Shown: positions 1-9,158, numbered from the stretch's first letter. The stretch: 64,000 nucleotides of DNA from Paenisporosarcina quisquiliarum (GCF_027563315.1 NZ_JAMKBJ010000014.1:1-64000); one strand, 5' to 3'. Notes: generated by a model from the sequence alone, not told the origin. Numbers and translations are program-made.

Positions 1-12
1 CTTATTAGGCAT
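1..12 (-). CDS. Start of an unidentified gene (first four codons only)
   Basis: Only the first codons (Met-Pro-Asn-Lys) lie inside the window, reading leftwards off its edge. The support is a strong ribosome site, GGAGGGG on the minus strand at 19-25, six bases before the ATG. Product unknown. It lies downstream of cdaR on the same strand, separated by about 250 bases that contain a 21-bp repeat array. Confidence 0.5.
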
Positions 13-111
13 TTCTTTCCCCTCCTATTCGATTTAAACATCCGCTCACAAGTTTGGTTATATTGTAACTCGCTTACTTTATGGTGTCTAAAACTTTAAG
101 GGGGCTTAAGA

Positions 112-174
112 GTTCACGTAGGAAAAAGTGGCGTTGACGTAGGAAAAATCGACGTTCACGTTGTAAAAGAATCT
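112..174. repeat. 21-bp tandem array, core GTAGGAAAAA/GTTGTAAAA (family A, copy 1)
   Basis: Three units begin at 112, 133 and 154, exactly 21 bases apart. Each carries the core CGTAGGAAAAA or CGTTGTAAAA followed by a variable half. The same core with the same period recurs near 30.3 kb. It lies in the gap between cdaR and the gene leaving the left edge. No coding or terminator function is apparent. Confidence 0.8.
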
Positions 175-260
175 TTTAGAGTGTGTTTTCTCAAAACCAC
201 AGCTGCACAATACCTTCCTTCGAAGATTGGAATTGTTTTTTCTGTACTGAAGTTGAGTAA

Positions 261-1331
261 TTAACTTACCAACCAAAGTGCTAGTTGAAGTACGAGTGCA
301 TCCTGGAAGCTGGCAGGATTGTATCCAGTTGTTTCGTGAATTTTCTTCAAACGATAGGTCAGCGTATGTCGATGAATCGTTAAGGCTTCTGCACAGAGGG
401 CGAGTTGTTGATCACACTTAAAGAATTCTACAAGCGTATGGCAATATTTTTCATCCAGCCCTTGTAGCACTCGATTTGAAAATTGTTTAGCTTCCGTGGA
501 GTTGCTTTTTTTGAGCAAGGAAAGGACTTCTACTTCTTCAAAAAAAGTGATTTTATTCTCAGGTTGTCCATATTGTAAAGCTAGTTTAGCAGTTTGAAAG
601 GATTGTTGGATCTCTTCAATGGTCTCTACTGGTTTGCCCGCACCAAGACGAACGGATATGTTTTTCTGCAAAAATGCAGGCAACTTTTCAATCTTTTTAT
701 GGACTTCCTCCACTTTAATTCCAGCAGTTAAAATGAAAAGTTCATTTAATTGATAATGTCCAACCATTACCTCATCTTTATCAAAGTAATCTTCCAGTTG
801 CTGAACCGCACCATGATATTGAGTGGAGGACAGCTCTAAAAGAATCGTGACATACGGTGACTGTAGAGGAAATCCGATTCTGTCTAATCTTTCGTATAAA
901 ACAGGAGGATAGGTTGTGGACGAAATCAGCTCTTCAAATACCATTTCTTTCATTTTTCTCTTCCATTCAGACTTAGAAACAATCAATGATTGATGAATCA
1001 TCATTTCTGTTGTTAGCTGAAGAAGGGTAGCAATGTCTTTTAACCCCTCTGGGTTTCCCGTAATACCGATGACGGCAATTAATTGCTGCTGAAAGTAAAC
1101 GGGCATGTTGATTCCTGGTTTTGACCCTGGCCACTTATGGGTGTTTACTTCAGTAATCCACAAAGGTTTCTCCGTTTTGGCAACATGTAAGGCTCCCTCG
1201 TGGATTCTCTCCACCCGGTCTTGCTCGCCGGAAGCTAAAATCATGCCATTCGTATCCATTACATTAATATTTCGGTTCAGACGAATCATCGTTTGTTCTA
1301 CAATTTGATTTGCTAGCTGTTTCGTTAACAT
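261..1331 (-). CDS. cdaR: CdaR-family transcriptional regulator (sugar diacid regulator)
   Basis: A 356-residue regulator of the CdaR/PucR type. The N-terminal part (about 1-135) looks like the diacid-recognition domain that opens this family. The C-terminal end has the PucR-type helix-turn-helix, with the run TIHRHTLTYRLKKIHETTGY. CdaR proteins sense glycerate or related sugar acids and activate glycerate-use genes. That fits its position divergent from the glycerate kinase and GntP permease genes. I place the start at the ATG at 1331, preceded by a GGCGGTGG ribosome site, because family members begin close to this point. An ATG at 1388 would add 19 residues unlike the family. Role inferred from family and context. 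Confidence 0.85.
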   Translation of the reverse strand: MLTKQLANQIVEQTMIRLNRNINVMDTNGMILASGEQDRVERIHEGALHVAKTEKPLWITEVNTHKWPGSKPGINMPVYFQQQLIAVIGITGNPEGLKDIATLLQLTTEMMIHQSLIVSKSEWKRKMKEMVFEELISSTTYPPVLYERLDRIGFPLQSPYVTILLELSSTQYHGAVQQLEDYFDKDEVMVGHYQLNELFILTAGIKVEEVHKKIEKLPAFLQKNISVRLGAGKPVETIEEIQQSFQTAKLALQYGQPENKITFFEEVEVLSLLKKSNSTEAKQFSNRVLQGLDEKYCHTLVEFFKCDQQLALCAEALTIHRHTLTYRLKKIHETTGYNPASFQDALVLQLALWLVS

Positions 1332-1416
1332 ATGCCCACCGCCATGTATAAAATAACATTGTTTATTAACAGAAAATTCATACTCCAAGTATAATGTATT
1401 TGTCTTTTTTTATCAC

Positions 1417-1441
1417 TATACTATTTTGTAAGCGCTTACCG
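1417..1441 (+). promoter_or_regulatory. Candidate -10 box and CcpA cre site upstream of glxK
   Basis: A TATACT -10-like box lies at 1417-1422. Immediately downstream, 1428-1439 is a perfect palindrome GTAAGCGCTTAC. Read as TTGTAAGCGCTTACCG it fits the Bacillus cre consensus WTGNAARCGNWWWCAW with one mismatch. A cre overlapping the start of transcription would give glucose repression of the glycerate operon. The regulatory reading is inferred. Confidence 0.6.
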
Positions 1442-1455
1442 AAGGAGGGAATGAA

Positions 1456-2592
1456 GTGAAGATCGTCATAAGTCCTGACTCATTTAAGGGAAGCTTGGCA
1501 GCTGACAAAGTTGCTCAAGCGATGGCAGCAGGAATACGGGCTTTTGATCAGTCGATTGAAACACTTCTATTGCCCGTAGCTGATGGAGGGGAAGGGACTT
1601 TAGAAAGCCTCATCAGTGCTACAAATGGAAGATTCGTACCTGTTGTTGTACAGGATCCACTTGAAAGAAAAATAACTGCTGATTACGGTGTTTTAGGTGA
1701 TGAAGAGACGTGTGTAATCGAAATGGCAAAGGCGTCTGGTTTAACACTTTTACATAAGGAGGAGAGAAACCCTTTAAATGCAACGTCCTACGGGACAGGT
1801 GAATTAATTAAGCATGCATTAGATGCAGGTTTTCGAAAGTTTATTGTTGGTATAGGTGGCAGTGCAACCAATGATGGTGGAGTTGGCATGCTAAAAGCAC
1901 TTGGTATGAAGTTTCAAAATTGCGATGGGGCAAGCCTTGGAAGCGGTGGTGGAGCGCTTGACCAGTTATCGCACATTGACATGTCTGAGTTTGATCCTCG
2001 AATAAGAGATTCCAAGTTTATCATTGCTTGTGATGTGGATAATCCATTTATCGGTACTAATGGTGCTTCACATGTTTTTGGTCCTCAAAAAGGTGCTACA
2101 GAATCGGATGTCTCTATATTAGATCGAAATTTGAAGACATTAGCAGATGTTATAGAACGTACATATGGAGTATCCATTCATTATCTTCAAGGTGCGGGAG
2201 CGGCAGGAGGTTTAGGGGGAGCTTTTCAAGCATTTTTTCCTCTCACCATGAAACCAGGAATCGAAGTTGTCATGGAAGCAATCGGTTTTCATGAACAAAT
2301 AAAAAATGCCGATTTAGTCATTACAGGAGAAGGTAGATCAGATGAACAGACTCTGTCTGGAAAAGCACCTTATGGTGTTGCGAAAGTAGCCAAGGAACAT
2401 GGTATTCCTGTGATGTTATTGTCTGGATACCTAGAGCCATCTAGCAAAAAGAGTTTGAGTTTGTATTTTGATGTTCTTGGAAGTGTGGTAAATGAAAAGG
2501 TTACACAAAGAGAATCAATGGAAAACCCAGCGCATTATTTAAAGATTCAAATGCAACAAATGATTGTATCTTATGAACAAATGAAAAAATAG
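1456..2592 (+). CDS. glxK: Glycerate kinase
   Basis: A 378-residue glycerate kinase of the GlxK/GarK family, phosphorylating D-glycerate with ATP to feed glycolysis. The protein opens with the family signature IVISPDSFKGSL and has the conserved GIGGSATNDGGVGML and TGEGRSDEQTLSGKAP stretches. Length is normal. The start is GTG at 1456, eight bases after GGAGG. An ATG at 1451 is followed two codons later by a stop. It is the first gene of an operon with the GntP permease, whose start is 12 bases after this stop codon. A cre-like site precedes it, so carbon catabolite control is likely. Confidence 0.93.
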   Translation: MKIVISPDSFKGSLAADKVAQAMAAGIRAFDQSIETLLLPVADGGEGTLESLISATNGRFVPVVVQDPLERKITADYGVLGDEETCVIEMAKASGLTLLHKEERNPLNATSYGTGELIKHALDAGFRKFIVGIGGSATNDGGVGMLKALGMKFQNCDGASLGSGGGALDQLSHIDMSEFDPRIRDSKFIIACDVDNPFIGTNGASHVFGPQKGATESDVSILDRNLKTLADVIERTYGVSIHYLQGAGAAGGLGGAFQAFFPLTMKPGIEVVMEAIGFHEQIKNADLVITGEGRSDEQTLSGKAPYGVAKVAKEHGIPVMLLSGYLEPSSKKSLSLYFDVLGSVVNEKVTQRESMENPAHYLKIQMQQMIVSYEQMKK

Positions 2593-2604
2593 GGGGGATT
2601 CGGA

Positions 2605-3951
2605 ATGTTATTTTTCATTATTTTACTAGGGGTAGTATTAATTGTAGTAGCAACAGCTGTTTTTAAAGTTCATCCGTTTTTAGCGTTATTATTCAGTGCG
2701 TTTTTTGTAGGGATTGCTTCAGGAATGCCGTTGTTAACCATCGTTGAAAATGTAAATACCGGTTTTGGTGGATTGATGACCAGTATTGGACTTGTCATTG
2801 TGGCTGGAACGATTATCGGGGTTATTTTAGAGAAATCAGGTGCTGCATTTAGGATGGCAGAAGTAGTTTTGCGGGTTCTTGGGGACAAGCGACCACAGCT
2901 AGCCATGTCAGTCATCGGATATATTGTGTCGATCCCGGTGTTTTGTGATTCAGGTTATATTATTCTAACTAGCTTGAAAAAAGCTTTAGCTAAGCGTGCA
3001 AAAGTTACGATCGCTTCTATGGGAATCGCACTTGCGACTGGATTATTTGCAACACATGTCCTTGTACCTCCGACACCAGGACCAATCGCTGCAGCTGGAA
3101 ATATTGGAGCTACTGATTATTTGGGAACCATCATTTTAATCGGCCTGTTACTAGCAATTCCAGCGACGATTGTGGGTTATTTCTGGGCAGTAAAAGTAGG
3201 GTCGAAAATTGAGGTAGAAGCGGATAAAGAAGCACTGGAATTAAATTATGATGACATCGTCAAATCATTTGGCAAAATGCCATCTACATTTAAATCATTT
3301 TTGCCGATTGTTTTACCAATCGTTCTTATTGGGATCGGATCAATTGCTGCACTTTCAGGAGAAGAAAGTGGCTTGATTAACTTCTTGAAATTTCTCGGAT
3401 CACCATCTGTCGCGTTATTACTAGGTGTCTTGGCATCGTTCTTATTATTACCTGCGCTAAATGAAGACACATTAACAAATTGGATTGGAGAAGCACTTAA
3501 AGAGTCAGCACCTATTCTATTAATTACCGGTGCGGGTGGTGCATTCGGAACAGTCATTAAGAACACGGGCGTCGCTGAAGTTCTTCAAAATATGGATTTA
3601 GGCGCACTTGCCACTGGAGCTCTATTCTTATTAGTACCGTTCTTAATCGCAGCAGCACTTAAAACAGCACAAGGTTCTTCTACTGCTGCACTTGTTATTA
3701 CGTCTTCATTAATTGCACCATTACTGCCGCAACTTGGAATTGAAGGAGCTGTTCCATTAGCTCTTGTAGTAATGGCGATCGGTGCGGGTGCCATGACAGT
3801 AAGTCACGTTAATGATAGTTTCTTCTGGGTTGTCACGCAATATAGTGGCATGAAAGTAACGGATGCCTACAAGGCAATGACAATGGCGACATTGTTAATG
3901 GGCATCACGACGATAGCTGTGACAATGTTGTTATGGGTAATAATGGTTTAA
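2605..3951 (+). CDS. GntP-family permease (gluconate/glycerate type)
   Basis: A 448-residue integral membrane protein of the GntP family, a proton-coupled uptake system for gluconate-like acids. Hydrophobic segments run through the whole protein. Recognisable conserved runs are SIPVFCDSGYIILTSL near residue 110 and SHVNDSFFWVV near 400. It follows the glycerate kinase gene after 12 bases with GGGGGGA as ribosome site, so the two are co-transcribed. Next to glycerate kinase and CdaR, glycerate is the most probable substrate, though gluconate cannot be excluded from sequence alone. Confidence 0.88.
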   Translation: MLFFIILLGVVLIVVATAVFKVHPFLALLFSAFFVGIASGMPLLTIVENVNTGFGGLMTSIGLVIVAGTIIGVILEKSGAAFRMAEVVLRVLGDKRPQLAMSVIGYIVSIPVFCDSGYIILTSLKKALAKRAKVTIASMGIALATGLFATHVLVPPTPGPIAAAGNIGATDYLGTIILIGLLLAIPATIVGYFWAVKVGSKIEVEADKEALELNYDDIVKSFGKMPSTFKSFLPIVLPIVLIGIGSIAALSGEESGLINFLKFLGSPSVALLLGVLASFLLLPALNEDTLTNWIGEALKESAPILLITGAGGAFGTVIKNTGVAEVLQNMDLGALATGALFLLVPFLIAAALKTAQGSSTAALVITSSLIAPLLPQLGIEGAVPLALVVMAIGAGAMTVSHVNDSFFWVVTQYSGMKVTDAYKAMTMATLLMGITTIAVTMLLWVIMV

Positions 3952-3998
3952 ACAGAAGAATTATAGAACAGTAGATATTTAGCTTCATTTGAAAAGAA

Positions 3999-4053
3999 AA
4001 CCCCATCAGTAGTTCGGATCAACATTGATTTGAACAATTGATGGGGTTATTTT
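3999..4053. terminator. Terminator after the GntP permease gene
   Basis: Inverted repeat AACCCCATCA / TGATGGGGTT (3999-4008 and 4039-4048) followed by a T-rich stretch. It closes the glxK operon and could also work on the opposite strand. Confidence 0.75.
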
Positions 4054-4061
4054 AACTGAAA

Positions 4062-4103
4062 AAAGAGAGATGCGAAGTGACAAAATCACTTTGCGTCTCT
4101 CTT
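4062..4103 (-). terminator. Terminator of trhO
   Basis: A long hairpin. The arms at 4062-4080 and 4086-4103 pair almost completely around a CAAAA loop. On the minus strand it is followed by a T run, just after the trhO stop codon. Confidence 0.85.
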
Positions 4104-4120
4104 TGTAATATAGGCAGATT

Positions 4121-5095
4121 TTAAGCTTTAACAGACTCTTTAACACGTTCAACTTCTTCAAGTCTAGCTTGAACTTGTTCTTCACTTAAGCCATGCTCCA
4201 CGATATAACGGTTGCGTGGATGTGTACGGCAAGCATCAGAACAGCTGCGCAAGTAAAGATGTTCATTTTCTTCAGAACAAAGAATTTTGTCGTTACATTC
4301 CGGGTTCGCACAGTTAACATAGCGCTCACAAGGAGACCCGTCAAAATGATCTTTACCTACAATGACGTGCTCAACTTTATTAATTGGAACAGCAATACGT
4401 TGATCAAAGACGTACATTTGACCGTCCCAAAGTTGCCCTTTCACTTCTGGATCAGTACCGTAATTGTGGATACCACCGTGAAGTTGACCGACATCTTCGT
4501 AACCTTCTTTAACTAACCAGCCAGAGAATTTCTCACAACGAATTCCGCCTGTGCAGTAAGTTAAAATCTTTTTGCCTTCGAATTGTTCTTTGTTTTCGCG
4601 CATCCATTGTGGCAAGTCACGGAAGTTTTTGATTTCCGGACGAACTGCCCCACGGAAATGACCTAAATCGAATTCATAGTCATTACGTGCATCAATAACG
4701 ATTGTATCGTCCTGTTGCATTTTTTCGTAGAACTCAGTTGGCGACAAGTATTGACCCGTGATTTCGTTTGGGTTGATATCATCTTCTCCAAGACCAAGAT
4801 GTACCACTTCTTTTTTCGCACGAACATGCATTTTTTTGAAAGCATGACCGTCCGCTGCATCGATTTTCCACATCATATCTGCAAAACGTTCATCACTCTT
4901 CATCATATCCATGTAGGCTTGGGTTTGTTCAATCGTGCCAGAAACAGTACCGTTAATACCTTCGTGGGATACAAGAATACGGCCCAATAAGCCGATTTCT
5001 TTACACGCAGCCAAATGAGTTTGTGCGAATAATTCAGGTTCATCTATTAATACATATTTATAATATAACAAGACTTGATAAGCATTGTTTTCCAT
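4121..5095 (-). CDS. trhO: tRNA uridine(34) hydroxylase TrhO (rhodanese-domain)
   Basis: A 324-residue protein of the TrhO family (YceA in E. coli, YbfQ in B. subtilis), which makes 5-hydroxyuridine at the wobble base of certain tRNAs using oxygen. The order is an N-terminal UPF0176-type domain (about 1-95) with [13 protein letters not shown], then a rhodanese domain (about 115-215) with the cysteine loop [17 protein letters not shown] Cys-rich C-terminal tail follows ([16 protein letters not shown]). Length is standard. It stands alone as a single-gene unit with its own terminator. Confidence 0.93.
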   Translation of the reverse strand: MENNAYQVLLYYKYVLIDEPELFAQTHLAACKEIGLLGRILVSHEGINGTVSGTIEQTQAYMDMMKSDERFADMMWKIDAADGHAFKKMHVRAKKEVVHLGLGEDDINPNEITGQYLSPTEFYEKMQQDDTIVIDARNDYEFDLGHFRGAVRPEIKNFRDLPQWMRENKEQFEGKKILTYCTGGIRCEKFSGWLVKEGYEDVGQLHGGIHNYGTDPEVKGQLWDGQMYVFDQRIAVPINKVEHVIVGKDHFDGSPCERYVNCANPECNDKILCSEENEHLYLRSCSDACRTHPRNRYIVEHGLSEEQVQARLEEVERVKESVKA

Positions 5096-5339
5096 TGTAA
5101 TTTAACCACCTTACTTTTATGGTAATTCAATCAATAAATATAGCATAAAAGAGGTGAAAAGAACAGGGCTAATTAGGAAATAGCACTGTTAAATTATGTA
5201 TAAAAAGTGAAAAATATATGATCAGTGGGGATTGAAACCAGCTGCGTAATCCAGATATCACAAAAACCATTAAAGGATAACGTTCCTATTTTCTCGAATA
5301 AGTATGTTAGAAAAGTAAAAATCATAGGGGTGTTATGGC

Positions 5340-6983
5340 ATGAAGGTAGATGTAATTGTGGTAGGTGCGGGGCTGGCAGGATTAGTGGCAACTGCAGAGC
5401 TAACGGATGCGGGAAAAAGAGTTCTGCTATTGGATCAGGAACCGGAAGCCTCTCTTGGAGGTCAGGCTTGGTGGTCCTTCGGGGGGTTATTTTTAGTGGA
5501 TTCACCGGAACAACGTAGACTTGGCATTCATGATTCACTGGAATTGGCGTGGCAGGACTGGCAAGGAGCTGCTGGTTTTGACCGGGAAGATGAAGATTAT
5601 TGGGGGCGTCAGTGGGCACAGGCCTACGTTGAGTTTGCAGCCGGAGAAAAAAGGGAGTGGCTGAAATCATTAGGCATTCGGTTCTTTCCTGTGGTTGGAT
5701 GGGCAGAGCGTGGCGGCTACTTAGCGGAGGGTCATGGCAATTCCGTTCCGCGGTTTCACATTGTATGGGGTACGGGGCCAGGAATTGTCCGACCATTTGA
5801 AGAGAAAATGCGAAAATCGATGGAAAACGGACTGGTGGATTACCGTCCGAGGCATCGGGTAGATGAGTTGCTGATAGAAGGCGGAGTGGTTGTGGGAGTA
5901 AAAGGCGCGATTCTGGAACCGAGTGAGGCAGGCAGAGGCGAGGTAAGCTCGAGGTCCGCAGTTGGTGAATTTAGCGAGAAAGCCCAAGCAGTTGTCGTGA
6001 CAAGTGGTGGGCTGGGAGCGAATTTTGATTTGATTCGCCAAAACTGGCCGGCCAGGTTAGGAAAAGCACCGACTCGCATGATTTCTGGAGTGCCTGCCCA
6101 TGTGGATGGCCGGATGCTTGGAATCACAGAAGCGGTTGGAGGAAGAATCGTCAATCGTGACCGCATGTGGCATTATACCGAAGGGATTACCAACTGGAAT
6201 CCGGTTTGGGCTAAACATGGAATTCGCATTTTGCCAGGACCTTCTTCGATGTGGTTTGACGCAACCGGTAAACGTTTCCCTGCACCGAATTTCCCTGGTT
6301 TTGATACGCTCGGTACTCTAGAAACCATTCAAAAGACAGGCTTTGATTATTCATGGTTTGTGTTAACGCAAAAAGTCATTGAAAAAGAATTTGCATTATC
6401 AGGCTCCGAGCAAAATCCTGATTTGACCGGAAAAAGTATTCGCCAGGTGCTGGCACGTGTTTTGCCAGGTCCGACTGCGCCAGTTAAAGCCTTCATGGAA
6501 AAAGGCGAAGATTTTATTGTGGCAAATACTTTGGAAGAATTGGTTGAAGGGATGAATCGTCTAACTGGAGATGGACTCATTCAAGTGGATGAAATGAAGC
6601 GACAAATTATAGCACGAGACCGTGAAATGGATCATACTTTCACAAAAGATTTACAAGTAACAGCACTTCGTGGTGCGAGAAATTACATAGGGGACAAATT
6701 GATTCGCGTCGCTTCTCCCCACAAATTCTTAGACTCGAAAAATGGACCGTTGATTGCGGTACGATTGAATATCATCAGTCGAAAAACACTCGGCGGTCTG
6801 CAAACAGATTTGTCTGGACGTGTGTTGAATGTGGATGGAGAACCGGTTCCGGGTTTATACGCTGCCGGTGAAGTATGTGGCTTTGGCGGTGGTGGAGTTC
6901 ATGGGTATCGCTCTCTTGAAGGGACGTTCCTTGGGGGATGTTTGTTTACGGGAAGGCAGGTAGGAAGGGCATTGTCTGAGTAA
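5340..6983 (+). CDS. FAD-binding dehydrogenase (fumarate reductase/ketosteroid-dehydrogenase-like flavoprotein)
   Basis: A 547-residue flavoprotein. The N terminus is a Rossmann dinucleotide-binding fold with the GAGLAGLVAT glycine motif at about 8-17, followed by GGQAWWSFGGLF. The C-terminal stretch GLYAAGEVCGFGGGGVHGYRS binds FAD in this superfamily. Proteins of this shape are annotated as FAD-binding dehydrogenases related to fumarate reductase and 3-ketosteroid dehydrogenases. The substrate is unknown. The start is ATG at 5340 after an AGGGGTG ribosome site. Its coding sequence is visibly richer in G and C than its neighbours, which may indicate acquisition by transfer. It is monocistronic. 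Confidence 0.85.
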   Translation: MKVDVIVVGAGLAGLVATAELTDAGKRVLLLDQEPEASLGGQAWWSFGGLFLVDSPEQRRLGIHDSLELAWQDWQGAAGFDREDEDYWGRQWAQAYVEFAAGEKREWLKSLGIRFFPVVGWAERGGYLAEGHGNSVPRFHIVWGTGPGIVRPFEEKMRKSMENGLVDYRPRHRVDELLIEGGVVVGVKGAILEPSEAGRGEVSSRSAVGEFSEKAQAVVVTSGGLGANFDLIRQNWPARLGKAPTRMISGVPAHVDGRMLGITEAVGGRIVNRDRMWHYTEGITNWNPVWAKHGIRILPGPSSMWFDATGKRFPAPNFPGFDTLGTLETIQKTGFDYSWFVLTQKVIEKEFALSGSEQNPDLTGKSIRQVLARVLPGPTAPVKAFMEKGEDFIVANTLEELVEGMNRLTGDGLIQVDEMKRQIIARDREMDHTFTKDLQVTALRGARNYIGDKLIRVASPHKFLDSKNGPLIAVRLNIISRKTLGGLQTDLSGRVLNVDGEPVPGLYAAGEVCGFGGGGVHGYRSLEGTFLGGCLFTGRQVGRALSE

Positions 6984-7112
6984 CGGTTGTTTGTGCTAAT
7001 TGTACAACATAAGTTGAACTTAGTGCCTGACATATTCGAAAGTGGAATTTTTTCATTATGTAAGCATAATATGTGTAGAGTTTTTTATGTTAGCTTTTGA
7101 AGGGGGAAACGT

Positions 7113-7385
7113 TTGAAACGGATTAACATTTTTTTCTTAACATTCCTACAAGAGCCATTATGGTTTAAGTTACTGGTTTCAACCACTTTCCTCGCATCAG
7201 TTATTTTTAGTAACACATTTTTCTCTTATAATCTCTATTACGATAGTGGTTCCAAGTTGGCAGCTGCCATTTTTCTTGGTGCGTATGGTTTTAAACTAAG
7301 GAGAACCCGCAAGTATTCGATCCCTTTATTTTTCTTATCGGGGATTAGTTTATATTTGGCTTGGTATTATGCTACCAACGCTTAA
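7113..7385 (+). CDS. Small membrane protein of unknown function
   Basis: A 90-residue protein with three or so hydrophobic segments (about 12-35, 47-57 and 68-86) separated by a basic stretch with KLRRTRKYS. I do not recognise a family. The start is a TTG at 7113, nine bases after GAAGGGGG. A strong terminator follows within 20 bases, supporting a real transcription unit. Confidence 0.6.
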   Translation: MKRINIFFLTFLQEPLWFKLLVSTTFLASVIFSNTFFSYNLYYDSGSKLAAAIFLGAYGFKLRRTRKYSIPLFFLSGISLYLAWYYATNA

Positions 7386-7401
7386 CTTATTGTTCAATGG
7401 A

Positions 7402-7434
7402 AACGTCTGCCCTAATTTGGGGCAGACGTTTTTT
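7402..7434 (+). terminator. Terminator after the 7.1-kb small membrane gene
   Basis: Perfect 11-bp stem AACGTCTGCCC / GGGCAGACGTT followed by TTTTTT. Confidence 0.9.
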
Positions 7435-7454
7435 GTCGTTAAAATGATTTTGTG

Positions 7455-7555
7455 CAACCTGGACTCTCGTTCTGTCAACCTGGAAAGCAGAACTGTCTAC
7501 CTGGACATTCATTCTGTCTACCTGGACCCACACTCTGTCAACCTGGTCAAGTAAT
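7455..7555. repeat. 21-bp tandem array, core ACCTGGA (family B, copy 1)
   Basis: Four complete units and a partial fifth, each exactly 21 bases and each opening with ACCTGGA. The first four end with variants of CTGTCA/CTGTCT, and the middle bases vary freely. The lead-in TTTTGTGCAACCTGGA recurs near 34.77 kb. The array lies between a terminator and the brnQ promoter region. Both strands stay open in one frame, giving heptad-like peptides, but there is no ribosome site, so I do not call a gene. Confidence 0.88.
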
Positions 7556-7629
7556 CTCACTCTCAAAAGCCTCATAGCAGAGATTAGGGTACCTAATATA
7601 TCTAATTAGGTTAAAAATTTAAAATATTT

Positions 7630-7705
7630 TATGCAATATATTGCATTTCGTTTTAAAAGAGAGTAGGATTACTGACAGTAATAGTTTCTGTATGCAATAT
7701 ATCGC
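7630..7705. promoter_or_regulatory. Paired operator-like motif upstream of brnQ
   Basis: TATGCAATATATTGC at 7630-7644 (inside the perfect 16-bp palindrome at 7631-7646) and TATGCAATATATCGC at 7691-7705. A close relative, TATGTGATATATCGC, lies at 9904-9918 in front of the neighbouring GntR regulator gene. This suggests one regulator acting on both genes. No experimental support is visible. Confidence 0.55.
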
Positions 7706-7750
7706 TAGATAAGAATAAATAGAATGATAGTATGCCAGGAGGTAATAGAT

Positions 7751-9109
7751 ATGGATAAAAAATTGTCGTTATCAGCCTACTCCTTTATTGGAATGATGCT
7801 GTTTGCTTTATTTTTTGGTGCAGGTAATTTGATTTTCCCGGCTACACTCGGTCAAAATGCAGGCTCTAATGTGTGGCTGGCTGTCGGGGGCTTTTTGTTA
7901 ACTGGTATTGGTTTGCCTTTTCTAGGCATTCTCGCAATGGGATTCTCAGGTAGTCGCAGTTTACAGGATCTTGCAAGTCGCATTCATCCAGTCTATGGAA
8001 TCATTTTCACCGCCTTGCTGTATTTAACAATCGGGCCATTATTCGCGATTCCAAGAACGGGTGCGGTTTCTTATGATATTGGCGTAGCTCCATTTTTAGG
8101 TGCAGGTCATGAACAGATCGGGCTACTTATCTTTACCTCTATTTTCTTCGGTGTAACACTTTGGTTATCCTTGAATCCGTCTAAAATGGTTGACCGAATC
8201 GGGAAGTTATTATCGCCAGCTATTTTAGTTCTGCTTGGCATTTTGCTTGTCATGGTAATCGTCAATCCGCTAGGTTCCATTCAGGCACCACAGGAATCGT
8301 ATGCCAACGGGGCTTTCATGAAAGGTTTCACGGAAGGCTACAATACGATGGATGCTTTGGCGTCACTAGTATTTGGGATTATCGTTATTGATATTATTCG
8401 GAAGATGGGTGTTAAATCCACTCAAGGCATTTTGAAAGCTACAGCTAAAGCAGGCGGAGTAGCGACGGTTTTACTTGGTGTAATTTATGTTGGAATTGCC
8501 TATTTAGGGGCAACGAGTACTGAAATGTTTGGCTTGTTTGAAACGGGTGGACCAGTGCTTTCAAATACTGCTTCGTATTATTTTGGAACATTCGGGACGC
8601 TCTTAATGGCAGTCATTATTTTTCTTGCGTGTCTAACAACGAGTATTGGACTGATCACTGCATGTGGGGAGTATTTCCATAGTCTGTTCCCAAATGTAAG
8701 TTATAAATTATTTACCATCGGCTTTTCTGTATTTTCATTTATCATTGCCAATATCGGGTTGTCGAATATTATCACATACTCCATTCCGGTATTGATGTTC
8801 TTGTATCCATTGGCAATTGTCTTGATTATCCTGACGTTCGCATCACCATTGTTTAAGCATTCTCGTTTAGTCTATGTTTCTGCGACTGTTGTGACATTAA
8901 TGGTGAGTAGTGTGGATGGATTGAAAACTTTGTGTACATCATTGAATATGGAGTATTTCGAATGGATGAAACCGATTATATCGTTTTATGAAAGCTATCT
9001 ACCTTTATACAGCCAAGGTCTTGGCTGGCTAATTCCTTCTCTCATCGTCATGGTGATTACAGGAATTCTGGCTTACGTAAAAAAAGTATCATTCGCTTAT
9101 GCACAATAA
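7751..9109 (+). CDS. brnQ: Branched-chain amino acid transport system II carrier protein
   Basis: A 452-residue membrane carrier of the BrnQ family, importing leucine, isoleucine and valine with Na+ or H+. The opening stretch FIGMMLFALFFGAGNLIFPA is the family hallmark, and about 12 hydrophobic segments follow. The start is the ATG at 7751, eight bases after AGGAGG. An upstream ATG at 7724 lacks a ribosome site. It converges on a GntR regulator gene with which it shares a terminator and an upstream motif, so that regulator probably controls it. Confidence 0.93.
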   Translation: MDKKLSLSAYSFIGMMLFALFFGAGNLIFPATLGQNAGSNVWLAVGGFLLTGIGLPFLGILAMGFSGSRSLQDLASRIHPVYGIIFTALLYLTIGPLFAIPRTGAVSYDIGVAPFLGAGHEQIGLLIFTSIFFGVTLWLSLNPSKMVDRIGKLLSPAILVLLGILLVMVIVNPLGSIQAPQESYANGAFMKGFTEGYNTMDALASLVFGIIVIDIIRKMGVKSTQGILKATAKAGGVATVLLGVIYVGIAYLGATSTEMFGLFETGGPVLSNTASYYFGTFGTLLMAVIIFLACLTTSIGLITACGEYFHSLFPNVSYKLFTIGFSVFSFIIANIGLSNIITYSIPVLMFLYPLAIVLIILTFASPLFKHSRLVYVSATVVTLMVSSVDGLKTLCTSLNMEYFEWMKPIISFYESYLPLYSQGLGWLIPSLIVMVITGILAYVKKVSFAYAQ

Positions 9110-9116
9110 ACAAACG

Positions 9117-9158
9117 AAAACCCCAAATCTCTCTAATACATTTGAGATTTGGGGTTTT
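9117..9158. terminator. Bidirectional terminator between brnQ and the GntR gene
   Basis: 15-bp perfect stem AAAACCCCAAATCTC / GAGATTTGGGGTTTT between convergent genes, with T runs in both directions. Confidence 0.92.

Noticed and set aside
5194-5796. A 200-residue minus-strand frame opposite the FAD dehydrogenase
   Set aside because: Antisense to a well-supported flavoprotein gene, with no ribosome site and no recognisable family.
7387-7575. Open frames on both strands giving heptad-like peptides over the 21-bp array
   Set aside because: A 21-bp period keeps frames open automatically. There is no ribosome site and no protein-like conservation, so these are by-products of the repeat. The same applies to the frame at 45684-45878.
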